64,000 nt of DNA, taken from NCBI GenBank assembly GCA_027924645.1, contig BSBN01000047.1, positions 9,300,001 to 9,364,000 on the forward strand. Direction: 5' to 3'. The notes beneath the pieces are model-generated. The model was given only the letters and a program-made list of their open reading frames with translations, did not search any database and was not told the origin of the DNA. The position numbers and the translations under genes are program-made. The stretch is from Cunninghamia lanceolata (Eukaryota; Streptophyta; Pinopsida; Cupressales; Cupressaceae). This document shows positions 45,528-57,983 of this stretch, one piece after another (position 1 is the stretch's first letter; each line of letters opens with the position of its first letter).

Positions 45528-47151
45528 CCTGTAAAAAGAAATTATACTTTTTACCCTCTCGCTTGCATACAGTTCCTAGGATCTCTTATCCCTTCTCTCT
45601 CTCTCTCCTTTTCCTTTTGTATTCTATTTATATCAAGTTTGTTAGGTTAGGTTAAAGGTAGCATCTAAATTACAAATTTGCCGAAAGTATCCTAGGGTTT
45701 TTACCATAGTTTCACATTTTTACCATTTACCCTAGGATTATTTCTTGTCCTTTTTCTAACAAAGATTTAATAGTATTTAACTATACCAAATTCCTCTTGC
45801 ATAATCAACTACAGTAATGACCAACAATTTGCATCATTTTCTCAATGAAATTACTGTAATTAACCCTAATTTAGCCTAACTGTAATTCAACAACGCTTCA
45901 TGTACATACTTGTAACTCACAACCTCCTATTGATAGGATTTACCATTTAAACCTTTAACCATTTATCGTTCCCGTTCCGTTTAGCTCTTGAATCACGTTC
46001 CTTCGGCTAAGTGAAATTCTCTGCAATTTTACTCTCGGAATGCAATTGTAAAAAATTAACATCATCGCCTTTTACTTTTATTTCATTCCAATTTTGCATC
46101 TTTGCTATTAGTTGTGCATTAAATATAGTAATTAATGCATATGATTCAAATTATGCTCTTTTCTCATTTAAATGTTGCATTTTAGACTTTTGTATGCATT
46201 ACTTCTCATCTTTCTTTTTGTATCTCAATTTTGTATATGTATCTTTGTATGTTACCTTATGCCATCATAAATATACAAAACCCAACCTAATGCATACAAT
46301 TCCCACCTTTTGTCATTTCTAAGTTTTGTATCGACCCTTGTATATCACAATGCATATGCACTACATTTCTTTTATACAATACAAACGTGGACTTACCTTT
46401 TGTTTCAACTGACTTTAATCCTTTTGCTAATTCTGACATTATATATTTTTGTTTATGCATCATGTTAATATACAACAAATGAAACATACAAAGGATATGG
46501 ACTTACCTCTTCACTAACCTTACTTTACCTCTTTTCATGTCTGCCCTTGTATATTTGTCATGTATCTTATGTACAAGGTGCCTTTAGTACATCTTCAAAC
46601 CTTAGCTACTGTCCATATTGAATTGTATTTACTTTGGAGTCTGGCATTGTACTTAGCCTTTTGTATTGACCCCTGCATATCTCTTTCATACATCATTATG
46701 TATGTCCACCTTTGTATCATGTGCATTGTATGCCAAATACATACAACTTTGCATGCTCTTTTCTTAAAGTGACCTCTTCCTCTTTCTTCAAGCATCTATA
46801 CTACACCCCTACAATTAATGTCACGATCGACAAATCATGATTAAAAAATCTAATACATTTAATGATATTAACTCTATTAGACCCCTGGCATGCCCAAATT
46901 AACTAATACAATCTTGAACATTCAAACTCACATGAACACCATCAATGGTGATTAACCCTGCAACTTGTGTGAAATTATATTTAATGGTATGTGCAATGAA
47001 CAATTCTCATTCTTCCTCGAGATGTGCTTATATTCACTGTGAATATGAATACTCCTACATGTCTTCGTAGTATTAGGAGGTAAGTCATGTTCTTCGGTCT
47101 AATTTTAGATGTCCATCTAAGAGGATTGGTCATTCAACATGAGAACCCCAT
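45528..47151 (-). repeat. G5 LTR U3 upstream part, duplicate copy
   Basis: Minus-oriented U3 sequence with the TTGTATGT-type words (46140-46760) and A/T-rich stretches. It repeats 49655-51149. No gene recognised. Confidence 0.65.
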
Positions 47152-49520
47152 GAAAATTTAATCCACTGACTTTGCACTAAAAATAGTCGCTACTGACTTC
47201 CAGCACTAAAAACCTCGCTCATGGACTTCTGTGTGAAAATCATCATTCGCCAACCTTAGCACTAAAATAGCCTATGACCGACTTCCTTCCACACTACCGC
47301 TAAGTTGGTCGGCACCAAAATCCCCACCAACACACTTTGCGCTAAAAACAGACCCAGTAAACCTGCGCTAAAAAGTGAACCGACTGACCGCATGAAGCAT
47401 CATTTTAGTCGATCAGACCCAAATTCGTGCAAGGTCGGAAGAAACCCAAATCTACTTAAGGTCAAATAAATCCAAAGTCTATGTAAGGTCAGTTGGAGGT
47501 GAAATTCCCGCTAGGTCGGATGGACCCAAAATCCCCGCTAAGTCAGTGACCCCCAAAATCAACACTTTTTGGTATTTTGGTCTGAAAATTGAGATTTTCA
47601 AGGTGTAAATTAGATTTTCTTGATGGATTTGAATTGTATATCTATTTGTCATATCATTATGAACATTTTACCAAGTTTGTGTAGATTTTTGGCCTGTTTT
47701 ATGACAAATAATGCTACTGCACATAAAAGGTCGGTGACCCCCAAAAATTCTGCTTTTTACAGAAAATGCTAGAAAAATATGAAATAAAAGTTCCCAATTG
47801 GATCCTAATGACTACAAAAACTTCCTAGATCAATATATTGGCCAAATGGGTACTTGAAAATGGTAAAAAAAAAACATAAAATTATGCAAAAATCACTGGA
47901 TTTATGAAGTTGTCTATAAGGAAGCAACATTGACAACGACCTGTTTTTGACTGATCCACGACTACAAAATGGACATGTTTTGATCCAAATTGATAGGAAA
48001 TGACTTTTTTATGATGAAATTGAAGTTTGGTCTTGTTTATTGTAGGTCTAAGAGTGCAAAAGAGCTTGTTGGAGCTAATTGGAGCCGTCTTGGAAGGATA
48101 CACACACATTCATGTGGTGTTGACCCAGAAATGCATAAACTTCATTTTATCAACCAAATTGCTACTGCACCTACAAGAGGATGTTAGTATGATGTTCGAG
48201 ATGATGGAAATAAGTCCCCAGAGCTTAAAGACACTGAATATCATGCCTACATCACTATTGTTCTTGCAGATCCAGTCCAATGACCAAGACATACATATAG
48301 CTATCCCAGCAGTCCAGTCATTAAGAATCAGTTCAACGAGCATCTAGTTGGATATATCTTCACTAATAAAGTGCTACATACTCCCCTTGATCCACTCTAC
48401 ACTTGGAATCCTATGAATCCACATCAACTCAAGTTTTCAAGTGTCATGTGACTTTATTTTGGCTTTATTAGGCCTTGAAAATTGACTTTTTATCATATAC
48501 AGCCAAATGGGTATCCATTTTGTCTAGATTCAATGTATTTGCAAGCTGTATTTTGTCTTTCTCCTAAAGGACAAATACAAATATGAAAATGTAACAAACT
48601 ATTGTACTTGATTAAATACCATGTAATATGGACCGTTGGTGTTGAGTTAATCTCCACCGTCCATTGAAAAACTTGGTATGGTGCCTTGTCTATAAAAGGG
48701 CCATCATTCTCTCATTGTAATAAGTAAGATTTGATACTAAATTGTTGAGATTCTACAAAAATTTAGTCAATACAAAGAAAGTTTTACAGGTTTCTAGGAA
48801 TTTGTGTTTATGTGTTGTCTCATTTTGGTTTTCATGGTTCATATCAATCTAAATTTAATTAGTTGTAATTTTGCAATGATGGGTAAATGTTAAGATATCT
48901 GATGAATGTTTTGGTCCATACTATTAGTGTTTGTTGATGGTAAGTTGTTGTGTATAGTTAACTTGCACCCTATCATTGAATATAGTTCAATTGCATTCCA
49001 CTAATTAAGTTGTGCCATTGTCCAGGTGTTTAATGAGTGAATCCAATTTGAAAATCATAAGGATCCTTTGAAGATTGCATCATTTCTTGCAACATTGTGG
49101 GTTTCCTATCCAGGTGAAACAGGGAATGGTCTATTGAAAGTATTTGTCTATCTGTAGCATTTTACCCAGTTGTGACTGTCACTTAGGATCACTTATCCAT
49201 TCTCTCTCTCTCCTTTTCCTTTTACATTCTATTTATATCAAGTTTGTTAGGTTAGGTTATAAGCAACATCTACATTACAAATTTGCCAAAAGTATCTTAG
49301 GGTTTTTACATACACTACTGTCATATTCTATAAACCCTGCATTACGTGTAAGACCCCTTGTTGGCACAACTAGACATTCCACTAAAGTTATTCCAAGCAA
49401 GCTAAGACCTAGCTATATTATCCTTGGGGTAGTCCTATCTTGGGTAGGATACCTTTTTCAAGAGAGGTGTGATACCAGCAATCATACCTGCATTGTTGAG
49501 TGCTAAAACACCCATCAACA
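47152..49520 (+). repeat. X LTR, copy 2, start missing at the tandem junction
   Basis: The part 48658-49520 matches copy 1. The part 47152-48657 is present once in the window and looks like U3: short direct repeats of GACTTCC and CACTAAAA words (47180-47540), a splice-acceptor-like tract at about 48047 with a 45-codon frame behind it, GGACCGTTGG at 48630, and TATA box CTATAAAAGGG at 48690-48700. Ends CACCCATCAACA. It has no PBS or pol, so X is a solo LTR or its interior is off the window. Confidence 0.6.
48690..48700 (+). promoter_or_regulatory. TATA box of X copy 2
   Basis: CTATAAAAGGG, with the same box at 44563-44573 in copy 1. It fixes the plus orientation of X. Confidence 0.6.
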
Positions 49521-49654
49521 TAATATATCAAAGAAGAATATCCCCTGATTGGTAGCAACTCCTCTTTAATCATTTCTCTCCTCAGTTTTCTTTCCTTTTT
49601 TATTTTTTCTCCTTCTTCAGCTATAGTATCTACCTTCTTTTGTTTGGGTTCCAT
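49521..49654 (-). pseudogene. G5 U3 protein, N-terminal fragment
   Basis: ATG at 49654 begins MEPKQKKVDT and continues KIKKERKLRREMIKEEL, RGYSSLIYY, then X interrupts it. Same start, basic stretch and acceptor-like TTTTTATAG (one change from CAG) as its duplicate at 45527. Homologous to the G2 U3 protein N-terminus at 32201. TAATA at 49521-49525 is the likely target site of X; the partner copy is outside the window. Confidence 0.65.
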
Positions 49655-51156
49655 CCTATAAAAAGAAATTATACTTTTTACCCTCTCGCTTGCATACAGT
49701 TCCTAGGATTTTTACCATAGTTTCACTTTTTTACCATTTACCCTAGGATTATTTCTTGTCCTTTTGCTAACAAAGATTTAATAGTAGTTAACTATACCAA
49801 ATTCCTCTTGCATAATCAACTACAGTAATGACCAACAATTTGCATCATTTTCTCAATGAAATTACTATAATTAACCCTAATTTTGCCTAACTGTAATTCA
49901 ACAGCACTTCATGTACATACCTATAACTTTCAACCTCCTATTGATAGGATTTACCATTTAAACCTTTAACCATTTACCATTCCCTTTATGTTTAACTCTT
50001 GAATCATGTTCCTCCGACTAAGTGAAATTCTCTGCAATTTTACCCTCAGAATGCAATTGTAAAAAAATAACATCATCGACTTTTACTTTTATTTCATTCC
50101 AATTTTGCATCTTTGCTATTAGTGTGCATTAAATAAAATAATTAATGCGTATGATTCAAATTATTCCCTTTTTCTCATTTAAATGTTCCATTTTAGACTT
50201 TTGTATGCATTACTTCTCATCTTTCTTTTTGTATAGCAATCTTTGTATGTTACCTTATGCCATCATAAATATACAAAACCTAGCCCGACACATACAATTC
50301 CCATGTTTAGTCATTTCTAAGTTTTGTATTGACCCTTGTATATCACAATGCATGTGCACTACATATATTTTATATAATACAAACACAAACTTACCTTTTG
50401 TTTCAACTGACTTTAATCCTTTTGCTAATTTTGACATTATATATTTTTGTTTATGCATCATGTTAATATACAACAAATGAAACATACAAAGGATATGGAC
50501 TTACCTCCCCACTAACCTTACTTTACCTCTTTTCACATCTTCCCTTGTATATTTGTCATGTATCTTATGTACAAGGTGCCTTTAGTACATCTTCAGACCT
50601 TAGCTATTGTCCGTATTGAATTGTATTTACTTTGGAGTCTGGCATTATACTTAGCCTTTTGTATTGACCCCTGCATATTTGTTTTGTACATCATTATATA
50701 TGTCCACCTTTGTATCCTGTGCATTGTATGCAAAATACATACAACTTTGCATGCTCTTTTCATAAAGTGACCTCTTCCTCTTTCCTCAAGCATCCATACT
50801 ACACCCCTACAATTAATGTCGTGATCCACAAATCATGATTAAAAAATCTAATACATTCAATGATATTAACTCTATTAGACCCCTGGTACGCCCAAATTAA
50901 CCCATACAATCGTAAGCATTCAAACTCACATGAACACCATTAATGGTGATTGACCCTGCAACTTCTGTGAAATTCTATTTAATGGTATGTATGATGAGCA
51001 ATTCTCATTCTTCCTTGAGATGTGCTTATATTCACTGTGAATATGAATAGTCCTATATGTCTACATAGTACTAGGGGGTAGATTGTGTTCTTCGGTCTAA
51101 TTTTAGATGTTCTTCTTAGAGGACTGGTCATTCTACATGAAAACCCCATATTCCAT

Positions 51157-51640
51157 GAATTAGAATTAGAAGCTATTAAAATGGTAATAGGTATAGGTTT
51201 CCTTACTAGTGAGGATAGGTATAGAGTTAATTTTGATATTACCTTATAGTTCCTCACCTTTGTATTGGATTTGAGTGTTAACAAAGTGGAAATCCTTCTA
51301 TAATTTTAGGATATTTTCAAGGCTAAGTATAGGATTACATATATCAACGTCCTTATAGGAGCAGAATTGGGAAATGGCATTCCATGAGCCTTAGAGATCT
51401 CTCTGGTCAATATTCCTAGAGCCCATTATGAAAGATTTCCATTCCTAATGAACAAGTTGGACCGTGCCTTAGCCCGCCACCGCTACTGGGCAATGGTCGG
51501 CCTTAGCTTCCTATGTGTGTCTAGGGGATTAGATTCAACACAAAATCTAGACTTGCTAGGTCACTTCACAGAGATAGTCTGAATTGGAAACTTCTCTGGG
51601 AATCATTAATCTTTGTATTGTTCCTTAGCACTTTGGTTCC
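51157..51640 (+). pseudogene. Decayed coding-like segment of unknown origin
   Basis: One plus-strand frame of about 160 codons broken by about six stops (TAG, TAA, TAG, TGA, TGA, TAA). Peptide-like stretches include EAIKMVIGIGFLTSEDRYRV, YERFPFLMNKLDRALARHR and YWAMVGLSFLCVSRGLD. Composition looks protein-like compared with the neighbouring AT-rich DNA. It is not present in the G2 LTR. I do not recognise a family; it may be a captured fragment or a chance frame. Confidence 0.3.
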
Positions 51641-52253
51641 CCTTTTTGCAACTAATTTAAATTTTGATAATGATGTTCATAGATACACTCCTTGTTTTGA
51701 ATGTAAATCTTTTGTTCATATCTAATACTAAGATTATTGATTTTGGTGTGTTTTAACAATGTTGCACTTTTCTATACTAGTTTCTCATATGCATCCGTAT
51801 CTTATATCTGAACATGGCACACTAGATGTGGACATTTTAATTTTCTTGTCATTCCACCTTCTGCAATTTGTTTGTATGTTACAACAATGTTTTACTCAGT
51901 CTTTGCCCTATGTTTGATTTAATTTTCCTTTTGAATCCGTTTATGCATATTTGTCACTTTATATATTGAAGAAATGCTTAAACATACAATACAAATTATT
52001 AATATACAAACACAAACATCAAAATCTATTCACTTAACTTCTAAAAATAGTCGGGTCTACTCCTTGCACTTTTAACATTTGAATCTTTTAAGTATACATG
52101 CAAAAGATAAGATATGATGAACCTGCCCACACTTTAATACCACTATTTAGCATCCCACATACAAACTAATTTGTACATGACATACAAATCCAACTTTAAC
52201 ACTAAACTTCATCAAAATCCTTATTTCTCCTAAAATACTAAGAATTTCAAGTT

Positions 52254-52258
52254 GGTTC
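52254..52258. repeat. G4 target-site duplication, left copy
   Basis: GGTTC before G4 recurs at 61348-61352 directly after it. Confidence 0.88.
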
Positions 52259-55200
52259 TATTGGTTGTTTTAAATTCCCAACCCAATTCTCACAGCAAAT
52301 CTATAAAACAACCACTTATTAATACTCAACTTGCCTTGAGGGATTGGCCAATGAATAGGGGATTAGGGAGAGAAGACTTTCTCGGTCCCCCTTTTCTACC
52401 TTTGCACTTTAGGCTCTGTGAAACCAAGGAGGGTGTTCCTATGTAGATGGGCTTATTTCTAATTTCTCTGGCTATCTTTCTTTAACTAACTAATGCCTTC
52501 TTCTCTCCGGGATGACAACATTCTACTCAAAAGGGATAAGGTTTTCTAGAGATATCAGATTGTCAGCTTTATTTATATCATAGATATGTTCCTTATAAGT
52601 TGCTTGAAAGAATGGATGATAAAGTGAGGATTGGCTAGATTCTTTAAGCTTTTACCTTATTCTTTGTAGAGAAACATGCAAGACAGAACTTAATTAAAAT
52701 AAATATCATAAAATCCTATTATTGAAAAGGAAAACATGTGGATTGAAAATACTTTGAGGATAACCACAGGGGCATAAGTTCAGTATAGTATCCATGAAAT
52801 AGATTAGTGCCTATCCATTGGGCCAAGGAGTCAAAAAGGTAAAATGATAAATCTTAAACAGACAATGATGCAAGAAACTTTAGTTTATTGTGAAGGTACA
52901 ACAATGCCATACATTAAAAACACTCTTACTAGCTTTGAAATTGACCATACTTAGTTATCCATGTATACCCGAATCATACATGATATTTTCTAATAGCAAT
53001 TTTTATATTACTCCTTGAGTAAAGGTCATAAGAGAAATATGCCAGTACATGAAAGACTGTGTTGATGAATAAAGATGATTCTTCAACCAAATATTTATTC
53101 ATAATATGAAACTGTATACATGAAGTAGGAGACAGTGTATCTCAAAACTCAATAAAAATTTGTAAAATAAACTACTAAGTAACTAGCATTATATCTTTCA
53201 ATGATTTTATCAAGAAACCAAAAGTGACTCAAATTGAAATCTAAAAACAGACGACTAATTCTATTATAGAAGACAACTTATTTACAACTCCACTCTAACT
53301 AGATTGATCTCTATTTTAGACTAAAGCTAGAAATACAACCTTGAACCAATATCATTTTCTAATCGTTTCATCCCCTTTTATAGAAATAAGGGGGCAACAA
53401 GCTTCAGGCCTTAAAACAAAAAGAAGTTACAACTATGTTGTAACCAACAAATGCAGCTGAAGAGGTTGGTGAAACCACTCCAGAACTGTGTGCTCAATGT
53501 CCATGTTGGTGGTTAAAGGAGCTAGACCTTTGATGATGGATCAAATACTGGAGGCCGTTAAAGCTAGGCACTCCTCAAATGTCATCAAGGTGCTGAATGA
53601 GAGCCTCAATTGCTCTACCTTTTCAAACCCCATGTCATGGAATGAGAAAATGTGCAAGGAACAATATTAAAAGGAAATTCAGAATGACAAAACCTCCTTC
53701 ACTATTTCTAGGTTCCATTGCACAGGTGAGATTTCACCCTCCAAGTCTCAAAGTTTCATGCAACTTCAACCAAGTAGAAACTTGGGGAGTCCACACCTAG
53801 CTTGCCTCCATAGTACTAGGAGCCAAGCCAAGAGAACAACATCAACAACCACAATTCTTCTCCCACTCCACATTTGTTTCATCTTGGGGGACAGTCTCCA
53901 TACACCTAGAGTTAATACTCTGTTAGGAAAATTAGATGTAAGGGAGGGGTAGAGGAAGCTGAGAAGCTTCTCTACTTTAGAATGGAGTCTACCAATTCAC
54001 AGAAATAAGTAACTACTGAAGAAGGAAGAATACCCCTCAGAACCCCCCGTCAGATGAGATAAGAGACTAGAGAAGAAATCACAGCGCTACAATGGATGCT
54101 GCTACTAATCTCTAATTTTCCAAGAACCACCTATCCCATAAGACATAATTCCAAGTCCTTTTTTAATTCTATAGGGATAAATCGAGAGCCATGAGAACAA
54201 GGAAGAATATCCTAAAGAATAGGGGAGTAGAACACGTAGGAGCAAGGGAAAGCCATACTATCAGAATAACTATAGATAATATGAACTATAATAATAGTAG
54301 TTACCTATTTATAGAAATTCAAGGATGTAAGAACACATTTGCCCATCTGTGGTGTATTGATTTCTAGTCATTTTAGTATATTTCTACCATAAATAGAAAT
54401 CTATTAGAGATTGCCATAATTGAATAGAAAGATAAAGCTTCATAATTCCGTATAACTTGAAAACATCACTTCTTCTATTGAATTTTGCCAGATCAGGTGT
54501 CTTGGTTCTCCCAATTGAGCCCTATCATCACATTAAATTTCATCACACAATGGATGAAAAGTCATTTCTTGTAAGGGCACACATTTCCAAAGGTTGAGCT
54601 TGTATAAGCTGAATCATTCTATTACTAAATTCCTTAGAAGTGGTGGTGATGAAGACCCCGCACATGCCTAAGAAGTTAATGCTTTTATATACAACTAAGT
54701 CAGGTTCAGTGCCAACGAATCCTTCTAACATGATTTTGAATTTAGGTCATTGATCTTGATTCTTACTGGTGCATACTGACGGTGCTAATTTGACCTCTTT
54801 TCTAGGTCAAATCACATTGCTTACTTCACTCAATAGTATCATGCCACCTGGGTTTTCTCCTTTTAGCCTCCCAAGGAGAAGTCCCCTCTGTAATACAGTT
54901 AAGATGGCACCTGCTATTCCACGTATGAAGGATGTGATTAGAGATATGATCCTGGAGGAATGGTAGATAGCCGTCAGATTATTGTGCCTTAGGCATAGCA
55001 TCCTTTGAAATGGTCCCACTTGATGCCACATATGAGATATGTATTTAATATAAGAGTCCCATCACCATGAGGAAGCCATGCGTCTCAATTTCGTGATTCC
55101 ACAATCGCTCAAAAAACCTCTCAAAGGAGTATCGCAAAATGGAGGAATTAAGATATAAACTGATATGTAGTACCTAGGACCCACCTTCTTTCCAACTGGG

Positions 55201-55691
55201 ATCATCCTTAGCCAACTATCACCCTTTTTGCTCTTCTGTCGAGGCCAATTTTCTTTGCAATTCATCGTGGGCAGAATGGCAGAAATGAATCTGCATGTGC
55301 CACCTACACAAAACTAATTAGTAAAACGAGTCTTAGACATGCCTATAACCTTTTACCAACTAGACGAAGGACCAATTGGGAAAATTTTCTTTTAAATATT
55401 AAACTTTTCCTTGGCATGGGCTAGACAATACTTGTTTGGTGAGGGGTTGGTGAACAATGTTGAGGGACAACATGGAAAGGGCACTTAAAAGGATAGTGAC
55501 GAGAACAGGCAGTCACCAAAGAATTAAATTTGAGTGCAACTACTAACTTGATACTATAGGGGTTTAGGGTTTTTGGTAGAGTTGAGTTACTTAGAACATT
55601 TTTAGCAAAAGAACCCTAATCATGGAAATCTCATAACCAAATTTTTGCAAAGCTGAGGATAAAACCATGGAAGATTTTCATAGTTCCATTA
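52259..55691 (-). repeat. G4 3' LTR
   Basis: 3433 bp, repeating 57984-61347. It begins TATTGGTTG (TGTTGGTTG in the other copy) and ends TTCCATTA, a non-canonical end shared by both LTRs. It has about 70 bases near 52520-52600 that the other copy lacks. Minus-strand TATA boxes: CTATAAAAGGGGA at 53371-53383 and a CTATAAATAGG-type box near 54305-54315. Short frames (for example minus 55062-55265) are shared with the other LTR but not recognised. Confidence 0.9.
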
Positions 55692-55870
55692 GTGGCTCTC
55701 CAATTGGGGATGCCTATTCAGTTATGAATAGAGCGAGATCATAGAACAACTCTAGAGGAGCAAACCAAACACATAATGACCTCAGGCCATTATGTAGGAA
55801 AAAACACCTAACCTGCCTCTATCAAACATTCTATTTTCTAGTGATTTTGTTAAACTACTTTGGAAAATCT
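55692..55870 (-). other. G4 3' end of the internal region
   Basis: Between the end of the gag frame and the 3' LTR. A typical polypurine tract is not evident; the minus strand next to the LTR reads GGAGAGCCAC. No gene. Confidence 0.5.
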
Positions 55871-57617
55871 TATTGAAAACCCATCTTCTCCTAACATAGA
55901 CATTCAGATAATCTTTTGGATAATTCTCCCCATAACTCCTTCCATCATCCTAAATCATAAACAATTGATGCATGGTGTTATTAGAAAAGGATTCATCATT
56001 TATTTCAATTTTTTCTGGTCATGCAAAAACATTATTATCCTTAGATTTCTACCCTTCACATATATCTGGAAAACAAAAGCAATCATAATCTATATTGTAA
56101 TTGATAGTAGGGGATATTTTACACTCTCCTAAATCAATTTCAAACTTGGGACAATCATACTTTGTTTCCCTTTTGAAATCTAGCTTTCTACTTTCATCTT
56201 CCTCCTTCTGAATTGGTTTTTCAATTTGATGCTTTAGATACGGAACTAATATTGTCTCATTAGTTCCCTTGGGAGTCTACTCAAAAAGAGGATTCTCTAT
56301 GCAGTCATAAGCTTGCATATCTTCTTTGATTGACAAATATATAGGCTCATTATACAATGGATTGTCTCTAATATGGATTTCATCTGTACAATCCTCAATG
56401 TCACTATCTTGATAGAAAGTATCTTTATCTGATTTAGGACTCCCCTCATTTTGGCATGAGCATCTTGATAATTTCTCATTGCTTTCTGCATGGTTGACAA
56501 AGATCAATCCTTCCTGAGTTCTAGACTCAAAACATACTAGCTCTTTAATAAATTTTGATGTAAGACATATCTCCTCATAGACTAGGGAAATATCTTCAAT
56601 TTGTTCATAAACCAAAGGGACCTTGTTGAGTGAGATATCCTTATGTATTATTTTGTCCACTACTTCATAAGCTGCCTTATAAGGCTTTGGGGACTTTCTT
56701 TTATTCTAGTACTAAAGGGAGAAATGAGTAGCAGGAGTATTTTGAATTTCTTTTTTCTGATCACAATCTCTATCCTCTTTATTATACTGAGTCGTGTAGC
56801 TTGATTTTTCTGGCATGTCTTTAGTAGAATTGTCCACCCTTCTATTGTCTTGACAAATGGATCCATTGTTCCTTTTATATCCATTTTTTACTGACTCACA
56901 ACTCTTTATCTTTGTGTACTTCAAATTATTCTCTATATTTATGGCAAGAGAATATGCTTGCCTTATGGAAGTAGGGTTCTTATCTCTCAGTCTATAACTG
57001 TCTTTTTTATTGAATGCACCTAAATATATGATCAAACACATATCCTCATTTGGTCTAATATTTTCAAGAATCTCTCTCATTAGTCTAGCAAATCTCAAAT
57101 TGAAAGCTGGGACTAATTCCTCTTCTTCCTTCTCAATCTACATGAGTTCTCTGATCAATATACCTACATCTATTCTTTCCCCAAATTACTCCATGAAAGT
57201 AAATTTTAAATCCTGCCAAGACAAGATAGATTGACTAGGAAGATATGCAAACCAATCTCTAACTTCTCCTTTAAAAATTTGAACAAACAGATTTATGACT
57301 ACATCCTCATGATCTATTTTGTAATCTCCCATCAAGTCACAAAAATCTTGTAAATGGTTACTAGCTATTTTGGATCTGTCATTGTTGAACTAAGTTATTT
57401 GATTTCTAACTTCCATGGGCATAGGGTTTGGAAATCCCCAAATATTGTTGAAGTTAATTGCCCTATATCTATCCATGACAAACTCATTTTGATAATAGAC
57501 ATGTGATTGTTGCTTGTACATTTCTAAATTTCTAGGAATGTATTTCTGAAGTTTTGGTAAAATACCTAAAAAAAGCCCTTTGCCTTTGGTGCAAATTTTA
57601 TATAGAATCACTAACAC
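55871..57617 (-). pseudogene. G4 gag with long C-terminal extension, broken
   Basis: One minus-strand frame. After MLVILYKICTKGKG and a Met-rich stretch comes the retrotransposon gag domain (NLFVQIFKGEVRDWFAYLP, SILSWQDLKFTFME, AFNLRFARLMREIL) at about 57060-57330. It continues to THFSL near 56712, then an acidic extension (YEQIEDISLVYEEICLTS, SDIEDCTDEIHIRDNPLY, DCPKFEIDLGECKI) to about 55870. No zinc knuckle, DSG or DD motif is seen. Stops: TAGs near 57186, 57138, 56712 and 56276, among others. The start may lie slightly upstream of 57617. Confidence 0.8.
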
Positions 57618-57962
57618 TAGGCTGCATTAACCATATCCTTTCTCACAGAGTCATCACCTCTATCTTTTGTAGAGGGATATATTATCTCCTTTTTCAAGAT
57701 TAGCTTCTGAATCCTATTTCACTATAGGGTTACATAGAATATTTTGTCATATAAAACTTTATGTAACAATCATGTATCTATCACAACTATGAATGGGAAA
57801 TTTTATGGTAGAGTCACCATACTTTTCTTTGAAAGGAATATAATCAAACAAATCACTGTCTTCTTTTAAAAAGACATGAGGAAACTTTTGAATGGGTAGA
57901 AATCCCCCTATTTTGTAAGGGATTTATACTCTTTTGGATAAGACATAGTTCGTGCTCTAGTT

Positions 57963-57980
57963 TCCCCAGTAGAGTCACCA
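57963..57980 (-). other. G4 primer-binding site
   Basis: The minus strand reads TGGTGACTCTACTGGGGA, three bases from the 5' LTR edge. It resembles the TGGCGACTC...TGGGGA primer sites of other plant gypsy elements. I cannot name the tRNA with certainty. Confidence 0.75.
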
Positions 57981-57983
57981 ATT

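Larger units (their letters stand above)
44531..47151. repeat. Tandem unit 1 (X end plus G5 segment)
   Basis: Repeats 48658-51149 across both the X part and the G5 part. Its right edge at 47151 joins directly to X sequence, which defines a duplication breakpoint. It carries an extra copy of about 125 bp (45576-45705) not present in unit 2. Confidence 0.85.
48658..51149. repeat. Tandem unit 2 (X end plus G5 segment)
   Basis: Second copy of 44531-47151. The two units differ by scattered substitutions and by the 125-bp insertion in unit 1. Homology ends at AACCCCAT in both. Beyond it unit 2 continues into the rest of the G5 LTR. Confidence 0.85.
49655..52258 (-). repeat. G5 LTR, U3 upstream part
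   Basis: Minus-oriented continuation of the G5 LTR up to the G4 insertion. TTGTATGT-type words lie at 50180-50760 and 51840-52180. It aligns near 52215-52258 with the G2 U3 around 30565-30600 (AATTCCTAATATTTT type). A stretch of decayed plus-strand coding character lies inside at 51157-51640. Confidence 0.65.

Noticed and set aside
55062..55265. Minus-strand frame in the G4 LTR, matched at 60714-60962
   Set aside because: The two LTR copies match by descent, and there is no known domain and no start in a plausible transcript. Not supported as a gene.
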